Part shown: positions 1 through 11,042 of the stretch, in pieces
How the letters are laid out: every line of letters begins with the position of its first letter
Position numbering within the stretch: position 1 is the first letter of the stretch
Source: Cytospora piceicola
Taxonomy: Eukaryota > Ascomycota > Sordariomycetes > Diaporthales > Cytosporaceae
Direction: 5' to 3'
Length of the DNA stretch: 64,000 bases
NCBI GenBank assembly: GCA_023375675.1
Contig: JALQBC010000009.1
Span: forward strand, 496,001 to 560,000
The notes under the pieces: model-generated
Database searches by the model: none
Seen by the model: only the letters and a program-made list of their open reading frames with translations
What the model was told of the DNA's origin: nothing
Translations under genes and position numbers: made by a program

Positions 1-1146
1 TGTGGAATAAACGACCGTCGCGTCGTAGGGCTGTTCCAGCAGGTTTGGGTTGTCGGCGTTCGGTGAGGGAGGGAATCGAGTTGTCCGGATCACCTGATTA
101 TCTCCTCGTAGGACGCAAGCTGCCAGCAGGAAGGTCTACCGGATAGTTTCCTAGAGAGTTATCGTTCGCCGCGTATGCATCGAACCTCGTCATGGTCCTT
201 GATTGAATCGTGATCCAGACAGAGTATTTAATCCGAAGAGAGTAAGTTCCCAAGTATCCGTTGAGGGGTCCGAGGACCCCGAAATTGACGGCCCGCGGAC
301 GGTTATCGATAAGCTTAGCCCCTGATGGATGGTGCACCAGTGCACTAATGTTAGTGCCCAGGTGATCTTCACGCGCTGATGACCGTGGCCAATGATCATG
401 TGGCACCGACAGCAGCGACGTATCAGTTCCCTTTATTACTCAGCCACTTTTCCTTGTACTGTATGTCAGCCTGTGCTGTGTGTGTGTGTGTTATTTAGTT
501 ACTGCCAGTCATCGGCCCATCCCCTTATTATCGCTTGTTCCCGAGCGTCGCGAGTAACGTAGCTCAGCATAGAGCTTGCGATGTGATTAATCATATGGGC
601 CCCAGTCGCGTTGTTCAAGTAGATCTATGCGTATCAGAGCAGTGTCCCTGTGGGTTCACAGAGGAACTAGAGGAACCATACCAGAGTGGCTTCATACCAC
701 CAGTCGTGCTGTGCGCCAGCAAGATCGTGGGCTCCAAACACGGCACTTTCGGAAGATGGCCAGGGTCCAACTACAGTTAGTACTCGACCTGGCAATGCGA
801 AACGTTTCTGGGCCTGCCTTGCCGGGAGATTACCTATGCCCAGTACATGTCTGTTCACGACCCAATGCGTGTCCTGGCGCCATCGAACAAGAGCAACAGT
901 GAGTGTGCCGATAAGGCACCTCTGAACCGTCATAAGCCTGCTATTCACAGTGCAGTAATCCAGTAAGGAAATAAACGGACTATCCGCCTTCACAGCAAGA
1001 ACTTTGGGTGCAGCCCAGATTCGAGGCAAAGGGGTGAGGGAAGCAAAGTCAAAATCGCCATAGACAAAGTCCCATCGTTAGCAGCTGAAACTCCAACCGT
1101 CATGAGAATACATGTCACCTCTCAACTCGCCCACCAAATTCCAAGT
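1..1146. other. Left-edge intergenic DNA, 3' side of FOX2
   Basis: I see no convincing gene here. Open frames are short (up to about 120 codons), overlap on both strands and resemble no family I know. A TG dinucleotide run lies at about 475-491. The stretch next to 1147 is presumably the 3' UTR of FOX2. A gene that continues to the left of the window cannot be excluded. Confidence 0.6.
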
Positions 1147-4100
1147 TTACATTTTGCCCTTCGCTTCGGGAACAAGCTCGGCAGCGGCTCCACCGATGGC
1201 CAGCTTGCCAGTCTCCTTCACCTTCGCCTGGAAAACGATCTTGTTGCCGTCTCTCCACATCTCGGTCACGAGCGTCTCGCCCGGCAGCACGGTTCCTGCG
1301 AAGCGGACTTTGATGTTCTTGTAGGGACCGAACCTGGGCAGACGTTAGCAACTGCGTCATGATGATTGAGGTCTTATTTCGCCGACTTACTGTTCGTAGA
1401 CGGCCTTGGCAGCAATGCCCATAGTGCAGAGTCCGTGCAGAATAGGCGTCCTGAAGCCGCCCATCTCCGCAAAGGCGGGATCTACATGGAGCGGGCTGTG
1501 CCATGCGTCAGCAGATATATTCCACCAAAGTTCCTGGAGCTTGACCAAACTTACTTATAGTCTCCACTCAACCGGTAGACACAGGCCTGCTCCTCCGTCG
1601 TCTTCGACTCGACAAGCGCATCCGGCACCCTGCTCGGGGGTTTGTTGGCCGCCGTGCTAGCACCTCTTTCCGCGGGCTTCTTCTGCCCGCCGAATCCACC
1701 ACAGCCTCGGAGGAAGACGGTCATCTCATTGTAGAAGATTTCCTCCTTCGTCTCGGCGTTGACAGTGGTCACGCCATGTCTGGCGATCGCAGCGTTACCT
1801 TTGTCAACGACCTCGATGAGCTTAGCGTACGACAGTAGTCGACCCGATGTCGGGATTGGGTACTTGCGAATCTCAAGATACTGCTCGCCATGCAGAAGCA
1901 TCATGGGGCTGAAGTTGGGTACCAGAGAGTCGTAGCTAAAGGGCGTCTCGGCGTCGAAGGGCGGGATAACGCCGTACGTGGGCAAAACCTGGAAGTCTTC
2001 GGCACCCTCAAAAACGTAACGAAGGTCAGTCCTCTTCGCGCCAATGCCGAGGTTGTAGAGCAGTACATCGCGTTCGGTGAAGTTGAACTCGGTGCCTGTG
2101 GACTCGGCCTTCAGAGCAGCCTGGATGGCATCCAGGTGCTCATTGCTACCGGCAGGCGCATCACTCTGGAGTTATGTCAGAACAGGTCGTATGCAGATTT
2201 TCATTCAAGGACTATGCTATCCAAAAGCAATATACATTCGTGAAGCGCACATGAGTATGAGGGAGGCTCATACCTTGGCTCTCCCACCTGCCTTGTTATC
2301 AGCATTTGCCATGATCTTCTCCAAACTAGCCTGAGTCTTGTCCGGGTGGTCGGCTCGGCTGTCGAAAGTCACAATGTCCTTCCAGTTCTCGAGAACCTCC
2401 TCGGGCGTTAAAGGCACATCCACTGGGAAGCCATGGCCTCCAGTTCGCTGCCACCTGGTGGCACCGACCCAGCCGCTGCCGACCTCGTACAGGCCCCCGG
2501 TTGGGGTCTTGGGGACTTTCTCACTGCACAGCGCAACAACCACAGGGGCGATGTAATCGGGCTTGAAAGCCTGGACAAGCTCCTCGGGCAGAATTGTCTT
2601 GGTCATCGCCGTGCCAGCGTTGGGCGCGATTGTGTTGACGTAGATGTTGTACTTGGCGCCCTCAAGAGCAAGAGCACGGGAGAGACCCAGAATAGCACAT
2701 TTCTGGCCTCATTAGTCATCTAAAGATCATGGGAGTAGGAGGCTGTTAAGTACTTACCGCAGCAGAGTAGTTGGCTTGGCCAAAGTTTCCATAGATACCA
2801 CTTGTGGAAGTAGTGTTGACTATGCGACCATACTTCTGCTTGAGCATGTAGGGCCAAGCAGCCTTGGTGACCTTGTACGTTCCGCGGGCGTGGACGTTCA
2901 TGACGGGATCCCAAAGGCTGTCATCCATGTTGTGGAAGGACTTGTCCCTCAAGATGCCTGCATTGTTAATGACAATATCGACTCGACCGAAGGCGTCAAT
3001 AGCGGCTTTCACAACGGCATCGCCGTCCTCAGCGGAAGCCTTCACACCAACTGCCTTGCCACCGAGCTTCTTGATCTCTTCGACCACACCATCGGGGTTA
3101 ACAAGATCATTGACGACGACAGCAGCACCGTTCTTGGCAAAGGCCAAGCAGTAAGCGCGACCAATGCCAGCGCCACCACCAGTCACAAGGGCGACACGGC
3201 CGGAAAAGTCAAGCTTCTCTCCTTGTGGGTTAGGTCCCTTCTTCTGAGAGTCCTCCAGCAAGGCCAGGAAGTCATTGGGGCCAGTCGGGTACTGCGGATT
3301 GGAGAAGTCGATGACCTGGTCCCAGTTCTTCAGAATAGCACCGGGGGTGTAGCTGTCATCACACCTTAGGAGCTGACCGCTGGAGCGCTCCCACCTCATC
3401 TTGGCGATGTGGCCACCACCGACCTCAAAGATACCACCAGTTTCGGTGGAGTTGTTCTTGTGAACGAGCACGGCAACCAGGGGCACAACCCACTCAGGCT
3501 TCATTAGCTCAAGAATTTCTGGTGGCATAACAGTCTCGGTCATGCGGCTAGCAGCGATGGGTGCGATGACGTTGCACAGGATGTTGTACTTGGCGCCCTC
3601 CTTTGCCAGTGTCTCCGTGAAGCCAACTTGAGACAATTTGGCAGCCGAGTAATTGGTCTGACCAAAGTTGCCAAACAGGCCGGCAGCGGATGCTGTGTTG
3701 ATGACACGGCCATACTTCTGTTTCCGGAAGTGTGGCCATGCTGCCCTGGCACATTTGTATGCCCCCTTTACATGGACCTTGAAGATCAGGTCCCAGTCCT
3801 GGTCTTTGATATTCTTGAAGCTAACATCCCGGAGGATACCAGCGTTGTTGATAAGAACATCGATACGGCCAAAGGCCTTGATCGCGGTGTCGATGATTTT
3901 GTCACCGTCTTCAACAGAATCGTAGTTGGCAACAGCCTTGCCGCCGGCCTTCTTGATCTCGTCGACGACTACATCTGCGGCCTAGAGTGGAGTTCGGGTC
4001 AGCTGGGGTCCGAAGAGGCGTGACTGGACAAGCATCGTAGACAGAGAAGATTGAACGGGGCGCACGGTGGCATTGTACCTTTGAGGAGTTGCCCTCTCCC

Positions 4101-4237
4101 TTGAAAGACCCTCCCAGATCATTGACAACGACGCTGGCTCCTCGAGATCCGAAGAAGGTAGCATAGGCCTTTCCAAGACCACCACCAGCACCTGTGACAA
4201 CGACCACCTGGCCGTCGAATCTCAACTGACCTGCCAT
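1147..4237 (-). CDS. FOX2: Peroxisomal multifunctional beta-oxidation enzyme (MFE-2 type: 3-hydroxyacyl-CoA dehydrogenase / enoyl-CoA hydratase 2)
   Basis: It catalyses the second and third steps of peroxisomal fatty-acid beta-oxidation (hydration of 2-enoyl-CoA, then oxidation of (3R)-hydroxyacyl-CoA). Six exons: 4237-4079, 3981-2758, 2702-2274, 2165-1555, 1495-1391, 1333-1147, giving 904 aa, about the usual fungal length. Two short-chain dehydrogenase domains come first: the NAD motif TGAGGGLG is near residue 15 and a second, TGGGAGIG, near 318. Each has an NYSAAK active-site motif; intron 2 falls just before the K of the second copy. A C-terminal MaoC-like hydratase 2 domain follows, with [16 protein letters not shown] and HGLC. 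The protein ends in KGKM, a weak match to a PTS1 signal. ATG at 4237 opens directly into the first Rossmann fold. It is divergent from the kinase gene at 5180; two CCTCGG motifs lie upstream. Identity is secure; the splice sites are inferred but keep frame throughout. Confidence 0.96.
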
Positions 4238-5179
4238 GGTTAAAGATTTCGGACAACTGATGTGGAAGAACCAATGATAATTATAAAGCTACTATAACGG
4301 CAACACTGGTATGCGAATTGATGAGGCTTGACAAAAGCTACAACGGCGATGGCGAGGGTTGACGTATATAGAGGCGAGAGGGGGAGGGAGTGAGGGAAGA
4401 GAAGTGTGTGGTATTTGGGTCCAGATGTTGTTGTAGTAGGTTTGTGGTCGGTAAGTCGATGGTTGCAATGGGCCTCGGCTTTAGAAGACCCCTGCACAAC
4501 GGTTCCCCAAGCTGTGAAGCTGCTGTGAGTACAGATCCGTATGTACCTACCGAGGTGCTGTGGAGAAGCGATGGGCTAAACTGTTCTAAGTAGTGACATG
4601 TGGGGTCTTTTTCACATGCCTCACTGTTTCGAACCGGAATGTCTGGGGAAAGGTCCGGCCGCCGACATCAGCTGGATGAAGTCATGTGCCGGTGGCTTAC
4701 ATTTCGCACTGTAAGTACGTACACGATACTTTGAGGGGTGGTGTCTTACGGTTTCAACTCGCAGATAGCAACTAGGTGAGCAGAATATAGCTATACCAGC
4801 TCTTGCTTCTCGGTTACTGGAGTTGGATTATATCTAAGAGCAAGGCTTTATGAGTGTGGTCTCCAAGATGGCACCCTTTCAATTGGTAGATGCGAAGTCT
4901 CTAAAACCTGTTGTGGCTCCCTATCTACTCAAGTACCTACTTAGTAGGTAGGTAATCAATCATGACCGGATATGGGGAGCTCCTGTGACCTCACTTCCTT
5001 GCTCACCTGTGAGCAGAGCAATGCTTGCGAGTATTAGCATCACTGACGAACATTACTGCGCTACGAAGTTCACGACAAGAGACCAAATACACCAGGCAAT
5101 AGACCTATCCACAAATTCCCTGGGGACAAAAAGAAACTGAAAATCAATAAACACCATCAACCCTCCCTTGACTTTACAA
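4238..5179. other. Divergent promoter region between FOX2 and the glycerate-kinase-like gene
   Basis: About 940 bp with no supported gene. It must hold the promoters of both flanking genes. Besides the two CCTCGG motifs it contains an AGTACCTACTTAGTAGGTAG-type repeat at about 4930-4955, one of the dispersed CCTAGG/AGGTA elements of this genome. Confidence 0.7.
4473..4555 (-). promoter_or_regulatory. Paired CCTCGG motifs upstream of FOX2 (candidate FarA/FarB sites)
   Basis: CCTCGG occurs on the + strand at 4473-4478 and, as CCGAGG, at 4550-4555, about 235-320 bp upstream of the FOX2 ATG. CCTCGG is the established core recognised by the fatty-acid regulators FarA/FarB in Aspergillus and CTF1 in Fusarium. 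Function here is inferred from position and the target gene; a six-base motif also occurs by chance roughly every 2 kb when both orientations count. Confidence 0.5.
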
Positions 5180-6152
5180 ATGGCCGCGCCAGACGTTCCG
5201 CTCCAGTCGCGCATTGTCGACGACAAGTCGCCCAAGTGTATCCCCTTCAGTGAGAACGACCAACCCGCTTCCTGAGCTTACGTGACACTCCCCATGCTGA
5301 CACCTCCCAGTCCTCGATCGTCTCAAGGTCTACCAAGACCAACAACCCGGGTCCAGTGCCCGCCCCTTCATAATCGGCCTGAACGGCGTGCAGGGCGTCG
5401 GCAAGACCACCCTCGTCCGGGCCCTCTCCTCGACGCTCCAGCAGCGGGAGCTCCTCCAGACCCTCGTCATCAGCATAGACGACTTCTACCTCGCCCACCA
5501 GGACCAGCTGGCCCTCGCCGCCGCCCACCCGGACAACGCCCTCGTGCAGTGCCGGGGCGAGCCGGGCACCCACGACGTCCCGCTCATGCGCGACGTGTTC
5601 GCCTCCCTCCTCGAGGGCCGGCCCACGCACGTCCCCCAGTACGACAAGTCCGCGTTCAACGGGTGGGGCGACCGCGAGCCTGCGTCCTCGTGGCTCCCCG
5701 TCAACCAGCCCGGCCAGCCCAGAGTGCAGGTCGTGCTCCTCGAGGGGTGGTGCGTCGGGTTCCGGAGCATCAGCCAGCAGGAGGTCGAGGCCAAGTGGAA
5801 GGCCCCGAGCCGGACGCTGCACATGCACAAGCTTGAGGAGTTATCCTTTGTCAACGACCAGCTGAAGGAGTACGACATAATCACGGATCTTTTTGATGCC
5901 TTTATCCACATCGACGCAGAGGACACCGAGTATGTGTATGAGTGGAGGCGGCAGCAGGAGCGGCAGCTGAGGCAGGAACGGGGCTCAGGTATGACAGACG
6001 AGCAAGTGGTAAAATTTGTGGACGCCTATTACCCTGCGTATGAGCTGTTCTCGGATGGGGTGAGGAACGGCATTTTCGTGGATCGAAAGGGTTGTCAACT
6101 GAGGCTTATCGTGGGCGAAGACAGGTGTGTTATGGACAAGATCATATTATAA
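5180..6152 (+). CDS. D-glycerate 3-kinase / Tda10-like P-loop kinase
   Basis: A P-loop ATP-binding kinase of the Tda10/glycerate kinase family (phosphoribulokinase/uridine kinase-like fold), predicted to phosphorylate a small metabolite such as D-glycerate. Two exons, 5180-5249 and 5311-6152, encode 303 aa. The Walker A motif GVQGVGKTT begins at residue 49, followed by ISIDDFY (Walker B-like) and an FNGWGDR segment. A catalytic-core segment, EGWCVGF, follows. The intron splits an Ile codon (A|TC) and restores a strand before the P-loop, which supports the start at 5180 rather than the internal ATG at 5388. Base composition changes sharply inside the gene: about 5390-5830 is very GC-rich with G/C at most third positions, and the rest is not. 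Substrate is known only for relatives. Confidence 0.85.
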
Positions 6153-6935
6153 TAGTGGCGAATCCGAATCAAGTCCTTCCAGAGATCTCTGTCGATTTGC
6201 CTTCCTACTACTACCCTTATAATGATGGACAACAAGCTCTTGTGGTGATTTGCTCCAAGATCTATACGCCGTAGCAATGTACAATGTCCGAGCCAGACCG
6301 CTATGTGATGAAGTAAGCCACCGTGCTAGGCATGGAAATACAACAGGTCCACCGTGCAGCAATCCCTGTTTTCTTTGGATTTTTGCAAGCTCACTCCGCC
6401 TAAAGTAGAATATTAGATAGCTTTCCAGAGAGGTCTTCTTCAAGACCTCCTCATATCGCCCAGCGTTTAGTGGTCAGCTGTCAAACAGTGTAGACTCTTC
6501 TTTGATAATGAGAAAGGTTGGCGTTGCATGGGTTGATTACCACTAAGACATGTATGTCATGACTTTGTTCCCTCCCTCCGTGGTGTGTTTGGTTCTGATA
6601 TGCGGCCAGTCGAGTTGGTATTGCGTTATCTCATCCCAGAGTAGAATCAATGCCCACGTTCCTTGAAGATAAAGTTGACAGCACTGGGTTCTTCTCATAG
6701 AAAGGTAGACAATGCCAAAGAAACTCTGTGGGCCCTAATCTCGACGGCCTCGTCATACCGGAAACCCACGGTGCCTCAATCGGTCAGTACAGGAAAGCCC
6801 CTTCTCTGCGAACACCGCGGTTTCTTGTCGAGCAGGAAAAGGACTCCGGTCGGGAAAAGTCTGCCACGTTCCATTGCTTCCCAACGCAATGCAGATCAAA
6901 AAGGTTTGGTGATCGAAGAGCATCTTGCCGCTTCT
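6153..6935. other. Convergent intergenic region
   Basis: About 780 bp between the ends of the kinase gene (+) and the ECM11-domain gene (-). Only short overlapping open frames are present, with no recognisable product. It presumably holds two 3' UTRs. Confidence 0.7.
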
Positions 6936-8561
6936 TCAACCCTGAGGCTTGTCTCCTCTTAGCATGACGGCGCTATCGTGCTTCAGCTTCAAAAGCTTGC
7001 GGTCTATGCTCTCCTTCTTGCGCCGCACTTCTTCCTCGCGGCTCGAGACCTCGGTCTCGTACTGTTCCACTATTTTGCGCTTCATCTGACGAGCCTCTTT
7101 CATCTTGGAGACGATGTCCCCAAACTGCTCCAACAACCAATCGCCGCTGTCCTCCCACTCTCGCACGGGCATTTGGCTGAAGAACTCAGACTGTGCTTTC
7201 TCGTCCTTGCCGCTGTAGAACACGAGCCTGTCACCGAGATTGTCGGCTGGTGGTTTGGCTGGCGACTGGGCCATCTCTCTGGTGGGGTCGTGATCGAAAG
7301 GTTCACTTTGTAGTTCCGCGAAGCTCATTTTCTCCAGCGCCGCATCATCGTAGTCGATGTTACGACGTCGCTTCCTTGAAGGAGAGTGATTCCTGACCGG
7401 TGCTCGAGGCATAGGGCTCCCTGGCAAGGCTGGATCTTGCAACACAACCGTCTTCTGGGGCTTCTGGGGTACGACCGGTTTGATAGGATTGAGGACTACT
7501 GTCACATCATCAGGGACTGTCCGTTTCCTGGCTGCTTTCGGAGTACGTTGTCGTTCTTGTTCATCAAACTCATCCCCCTGAGAAGAGTCGTCGCTATCGT
7601 CGTCATCCCAACCCAGCACAGCATTTCCCATAGCCTGAAGCATCGACGAGCGTTTAGCAACGGGTGCCGGTTCTTCCTTGATCGGTTTCACGTATGCCCG
7701 AGGCTCGGCAATGTCCGACGCGCTGTCGTACGTTTCCGGGGATGCCCTTCTGGCGCTCTGTATGCGATGCGACGCCCGCTCGAGGTGAGATAATCTCTTA
7801 GTCTCTTCACCACCACGAATGGGGAAATTAGACCGCAAGAACGAGGGGTCCCTCGACGGCTTCGGACTTGACTCATCCGTTGTGCTGCCGAAAGGATCTC
7901 GTCGATAAACAGGAGCATCGGCTCTAGTGTTTATTGGCGCGTGTGTTATCATACTGGTGTTGAAACCCCTTGGTATAATTGACGGCATCTTCACTTCACC
8001 ATTCTCGTACTTCAATAATGGTGCGCTCTCAGAAACCCGATGGTGGAAGTTCCGACCTCGTCGTGGAGGCTGACGGTTGTCAATAATGTCAGAGGATGCA
8101 TCATCGTTGTTGTACAAGGGGGGCTGCGCAGTTCCTGGCCGGCTGGGCTCTCCCTCGGAGAACAACGAATGAATAGTAGATTGCTCATCCCAGACATCCC
8201 GCAGGCCACCTTCCTCGCGCTGTTGTTCCTCGGCTGGTGACTCCCAACCAGGGCTTCCATCATGGCCCTCGTCTCTCTGTTGCAAATTCGAATCTTTGAA
8301 CAGAGGAGAGGCGGGAGCAGGTGGTATAGACCTTCCGAGCTTAGAGGGTTGAGATAGGGGCATTGGTATCTTCATGGCCTCTGCAACGGCCTGACGATCT
8401 TTCCGAGCCACCATAGGCGAAGAAGCAGACACGACAGGTTGGCTGGCAGACATGGTGATTGCTTGGCGGGGCGGGCTGCTTGGGCCATGAGGATTGACAG
8501 TCGTACCAGCCTCCTGCTTCTGTAAGTAGCTCTGCATCTTCTTCCTGGCGGTGGGCACCAT
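6936..8561 (-). CDS. ECM11-domain protein (putative synaptonemal-complex / meiotic factor)
   Basis: Single exon, 541 aa. The first 400 residues or so are low complexity, rich in Ser, Pro and charged residues, and look disordered. The C-terminal segment, about residues 415-530, matches the ECM11 domain: it contains FAELQSEPFDHDP, then a conserved core around EWEDSGDWLLEQFGDI. A Lys/Glu-rich coiled coil follows to the C-terminus. In budding yeast Ecm11 works with Gmc2 in central-element assembly of the synaptonemal complex; whether that role holds in this fungus is inference. An in-frame TAG lies 36 nt upstream of the ATG at 8561 with no other ATG between, supporting this start unless an upstream intron exists. 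ACGCG motifs lie 265-400 bp upstream. Confidence 0.8.
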   Translation of the reverse strand: MVPTARKKMQSYLQKQEAGTTVNPHGPSSPPRQAITMSASQPVVSASSPMVARKDRQAVAEAMKIPMPLSQPSKLGRSIPPAPASPLFKDSNLQQRDEGHDGSPGWESPAEEQQREEGGLRDVWDEQSTIHSLFSEGEPSRPGTAQPPLYNNDDASSDIIDNRQPPRRGRNFHHRVSESAPLLKYENGEVKMPSIIPRGFNTSMITHAPINTRADAPVYRRDPFGSTTDESSPKPSRDPSFLRSNFPIRGGEETKRLSHLERASHRIQSARRASPETYDSASDIAEPRAYVKPIKEEPAPVAKRSSMLQAMGNAVLGWDDDDSDDSSQGDEFDEQERQRTPKAARKRTVPDDVTVVLNPIKPVVPQKPQKTVVLQDPALPGSPMPRAPVRNHSPSRKRRRNIDYDDAALEKMSFAELQSEPFDHDPTREMAQSPAKPPADNLGDRLVFYSGKDEKAQSEFFSQMPVREWEDSGDWLLEQFGDIVSKMKEARQMKRKIVEQYETEVSSREEEVRRKKESIDRKLLKLKHDSAVMLRGDKPQG

Positions 8562-9254
8562 TTTCGTGATGAGGCAGTGGCAATGATGAGGCTACTGGCC
8601 CTACTTGAATTGAATGGGAGACCGAGAATGATTTTGCTGATAGTCCAAAGGGCGTAGGTTCCCAAATACGCCTCCCAGAATCTGAAGACAACTCTGCTGG
8701 AGACCACTTGACGTCTGATTGTGTCCTGGCCTTGCGTTATCGAGATTGTCTCGTCAGCCGAGCATGAGCCGCACAGGAAGTGTGCAAGGTTTGCAAATTC
8801 TAGGGCATCAGAAATGAGGTTTTGACGCGTCTCAGCCTGCGAATCTGTTTGAAAGTCAAAAGAGAATTATATCAGCAGGCCGGAACCTAGAAAGTTGAGA
8901 CTTGGGCATATTCGAGACTGGTGAAATGTAAGAGCTTAAGTAAGTGCTTGACGCGCCGCGTCGTGCCTTCCAAAGCAGTCAGGGATACAACATCGAATGC
9001 CTGCCTACAAGTGGACCCGCCCCCCTTGCCCAATGCGGCCTGATGCACAAGCTACATATATCAGGATCACCCCAGGGTGTCATTATAGCAGGCTGGGTTA
9101 TACGTCTTTGACGAAGACAGCCCATCCTTCACATTCAAACGAGATCATCATGATAGCCGTTTCAAAATTCCTTGTGAACTTAGAATCATTCTGTTGGCTG
9201 TAGAAGTGACGCTACTAAATGGCCCTTCTGCCTGAAAGATCTGGCATTTTCCAC
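8562..9254. other. Intergenic region between the MoCF-domain gene and the ECM11-domain gene
   Basis: About 690 bp, promoter of the ECM11-domain gene and 3' side of the CinA/MoCF gene. Apart from the ACGCG motifs I see no gene or repeat. Confidence 0.65.
8825..8962. promoter_or_regulatory. ACGCG (MCB-type) motif cluster upstream of the ECM11-domain gene
   Basis: ACGCGT lies at 8825-8830. A perfect inverted pair, GACGCG-C-CGCGTC, lies at 8950-8962. ACGCGT is the MluI cell-cycle box bound by MBF in yeasts, which drives G1/S and some meiotic genes. The motifs are directly visible; their use here is inferred. Confidence 0.4.
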
Positions 9255-10635
9255 CTACCCGTCACTGGGCAACTCATCGTCCTCATCCTCAGCCAACACA
9301 ACCCGGCCCTTGACATTTTGAGCCACGTCTTCTTTGATACTGTCCAAGAAGCCTCTGTCCCTGCCAACCAATGTCACCGTGTTCCTCTTCTTCTCCCATC
9401 GAGGGTACGACCCAACCTTCACACCTTGTGGCTCGACCTTCTTCGCTAGCTCGGTCAAGTATGGAGCGACAGCACTCTCTGCCATGGGAGTAGATATGAG
9501 AACCCTGTAAATGCCTTTGCCCTCAGGGTCAACTAGGCGGGGCAAGATATGAGGCTTCAAGCTGTCCAGCAAGCCCTCGACTGTGGTGGAATTCTTAGCA
9601 ATGGCCGGCTTGATGGAGTCCAATGAGGGCGGGCAGACTTACACAAACGAGGCACTCCTGGTAGAATATGGACATTCCCATTCACAACGGCGACTGGAAC
9701 CCATAGATCTTCCCTCGGGAAGATGAATTGCTTCTCGAGTGGGATGGACTCGTCTGTCGGCAGCTCGACCATCCTGAGCTTTGCGGTTTTGTCCGGCGAG
9801 TCCTCGTCCCAATTGAAGGCTGGCTGGGATGAATGAGGCTTGGAAAGCTTCTTCATCCGTCCATACGCCTCCTCGTACAGCTTGATCTTGAGCCCAAAGG
9901 CTTTAGCTATGGACTGATATGTAATATCGTCATGTCTGCATCCCAGGTCAGTCCAAGTCCAACAACAGAGAGTCTGCAATTCCTTACGTTGGGCCGATTC
10001 CACCACTTTCCAGACCAGAAATCATTAGCCGTCAATTCACTCCGGTTCGACGCCTATGCGGTACTGCTTTCACTCTGAGCCCTTCTCACCTGGTAACAAC
10101 AAAGTCATATCGGTCGCTCATCCGGCGGACGGCTTCGACAATCTCAGACTCATCGTCTTCAATGACCTCAATCCTTTTAAGTTGCTAGCCGACAGATTTA
10201 GCAAGAGACCAGGCCACTTTAGGAAGCGGTGACACATACGATTCCCAAGGAGAAACAGAAGTTTGCCATATAGTTGGAGTTACTCTTCAAATCGACGTGT
10301 ACATTAGCTCTCTCCGGGCCATAATTGATATGCTTCAAACCATGAGACCTACATCTTTGGTCTGTACAAGGGCAAGTCAGCTAGATATTAAAAACCTGAC
10401 AGAGCCGGTTCAGGTCTTGCAAGGAGGAAGAACGCACCTTGCCGCCCAACACCTCATCTCCAATAATTAAGCATGCCGCTGTATGGATCGTATTGGCAAA
10501 GTTCTGCTCTGCAGTCGAGGAAGCCATGAAGCCTGCAGCCAACCGCGCGCCGGTTAGAGGGGAAGCTGTTTTATAAGCGAACGGTGCCGTTAGACTAGAT
10601 GAAGGACGGACGTTTCGAACAATACGGGCGAACAT
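9255..10635 (-). CDS. MoCF/CinA-type molybdopterin-binding domain protein, possible mitochondrial presequence
   Basis: Seven exons: 10635-10438, 10361-10353 (9 nt, TKD), 10284-10240, 10184-10090, 10005-9988 (18 nt), 9935-9643, 9580-9255, giving 327 aa. The spliced protein runs LIIGDEVLGGK-TKD-SNSNYMANFCFSLGI, then TSGGIGPTHDD, the hallmark of the MoCF/CinA N-terminal fold, then PGVPRLF. Relatives include CinA-like and FAD-synthase-associated domains; the substrate of the fungal stand-alone form is not certain. The first 36 residues are Arg/Ser/Ala-rich without acidic residues, as in a mitochondrial presequence, and Met37 could give a shorter cytosolic form. The microexons are required: without them the GGK-TKD and SGGIGPT motifs are lost. 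All exon junctions keep frame. Confidence 0.88.
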
Positions 10636-11042
10636 GAAGAGTGCACAGGGTGTGTTCGATTCACACGCGAGGATATGATTATCAATGCTGGTGCAAAAGA
10701 AGCCGCCAGGTCAGAACATATCAATCACCAGAAGCCGTGTCCCAGCGGACGAGTAGAGAGATATGGTGAGGTCATACTTAAAAGGGCCAGACGAAGTGAA
10801 CGGACACTGTGGGGCCTGCTCCGGCACCGACTTCGGCCTGTCGGGCGTGGAACGCGGGGCGTAGCGGGGCCGACCTGGACTGCCACTCATCGCTGAGGCA
10901 AGCTTGCTGCTTGCTTGTCACCGACCGATCTCACAACTCATCACAGGCCTTGCGCAACCCGTTGATTTGAAGACCACACAAATTATTCTCAATCTGGTCA
11001 CCACCTCAGATCCTGCCGACTTAGCGCCACACAATAGCCATC
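10636..11042. other. Divergent promoter region between the MoCF gene and GMF
   Basis: About 400 bp with no open frame of note. It serves two divergent genes. The centre near 10850 is GC-rich. Confidence 0.65.

Noticed and set aside
2776..3369. 197-codon frame on the + strand
   Set aside because: It is antisense to the FOX2 dehydrogenase domains and has no similarity of its own.
7193..7793. Plus-strand frames inside the ECM11-domain gene
   Set aside because: Shadow frames; the minus-strand ECM11 domain explains the region.
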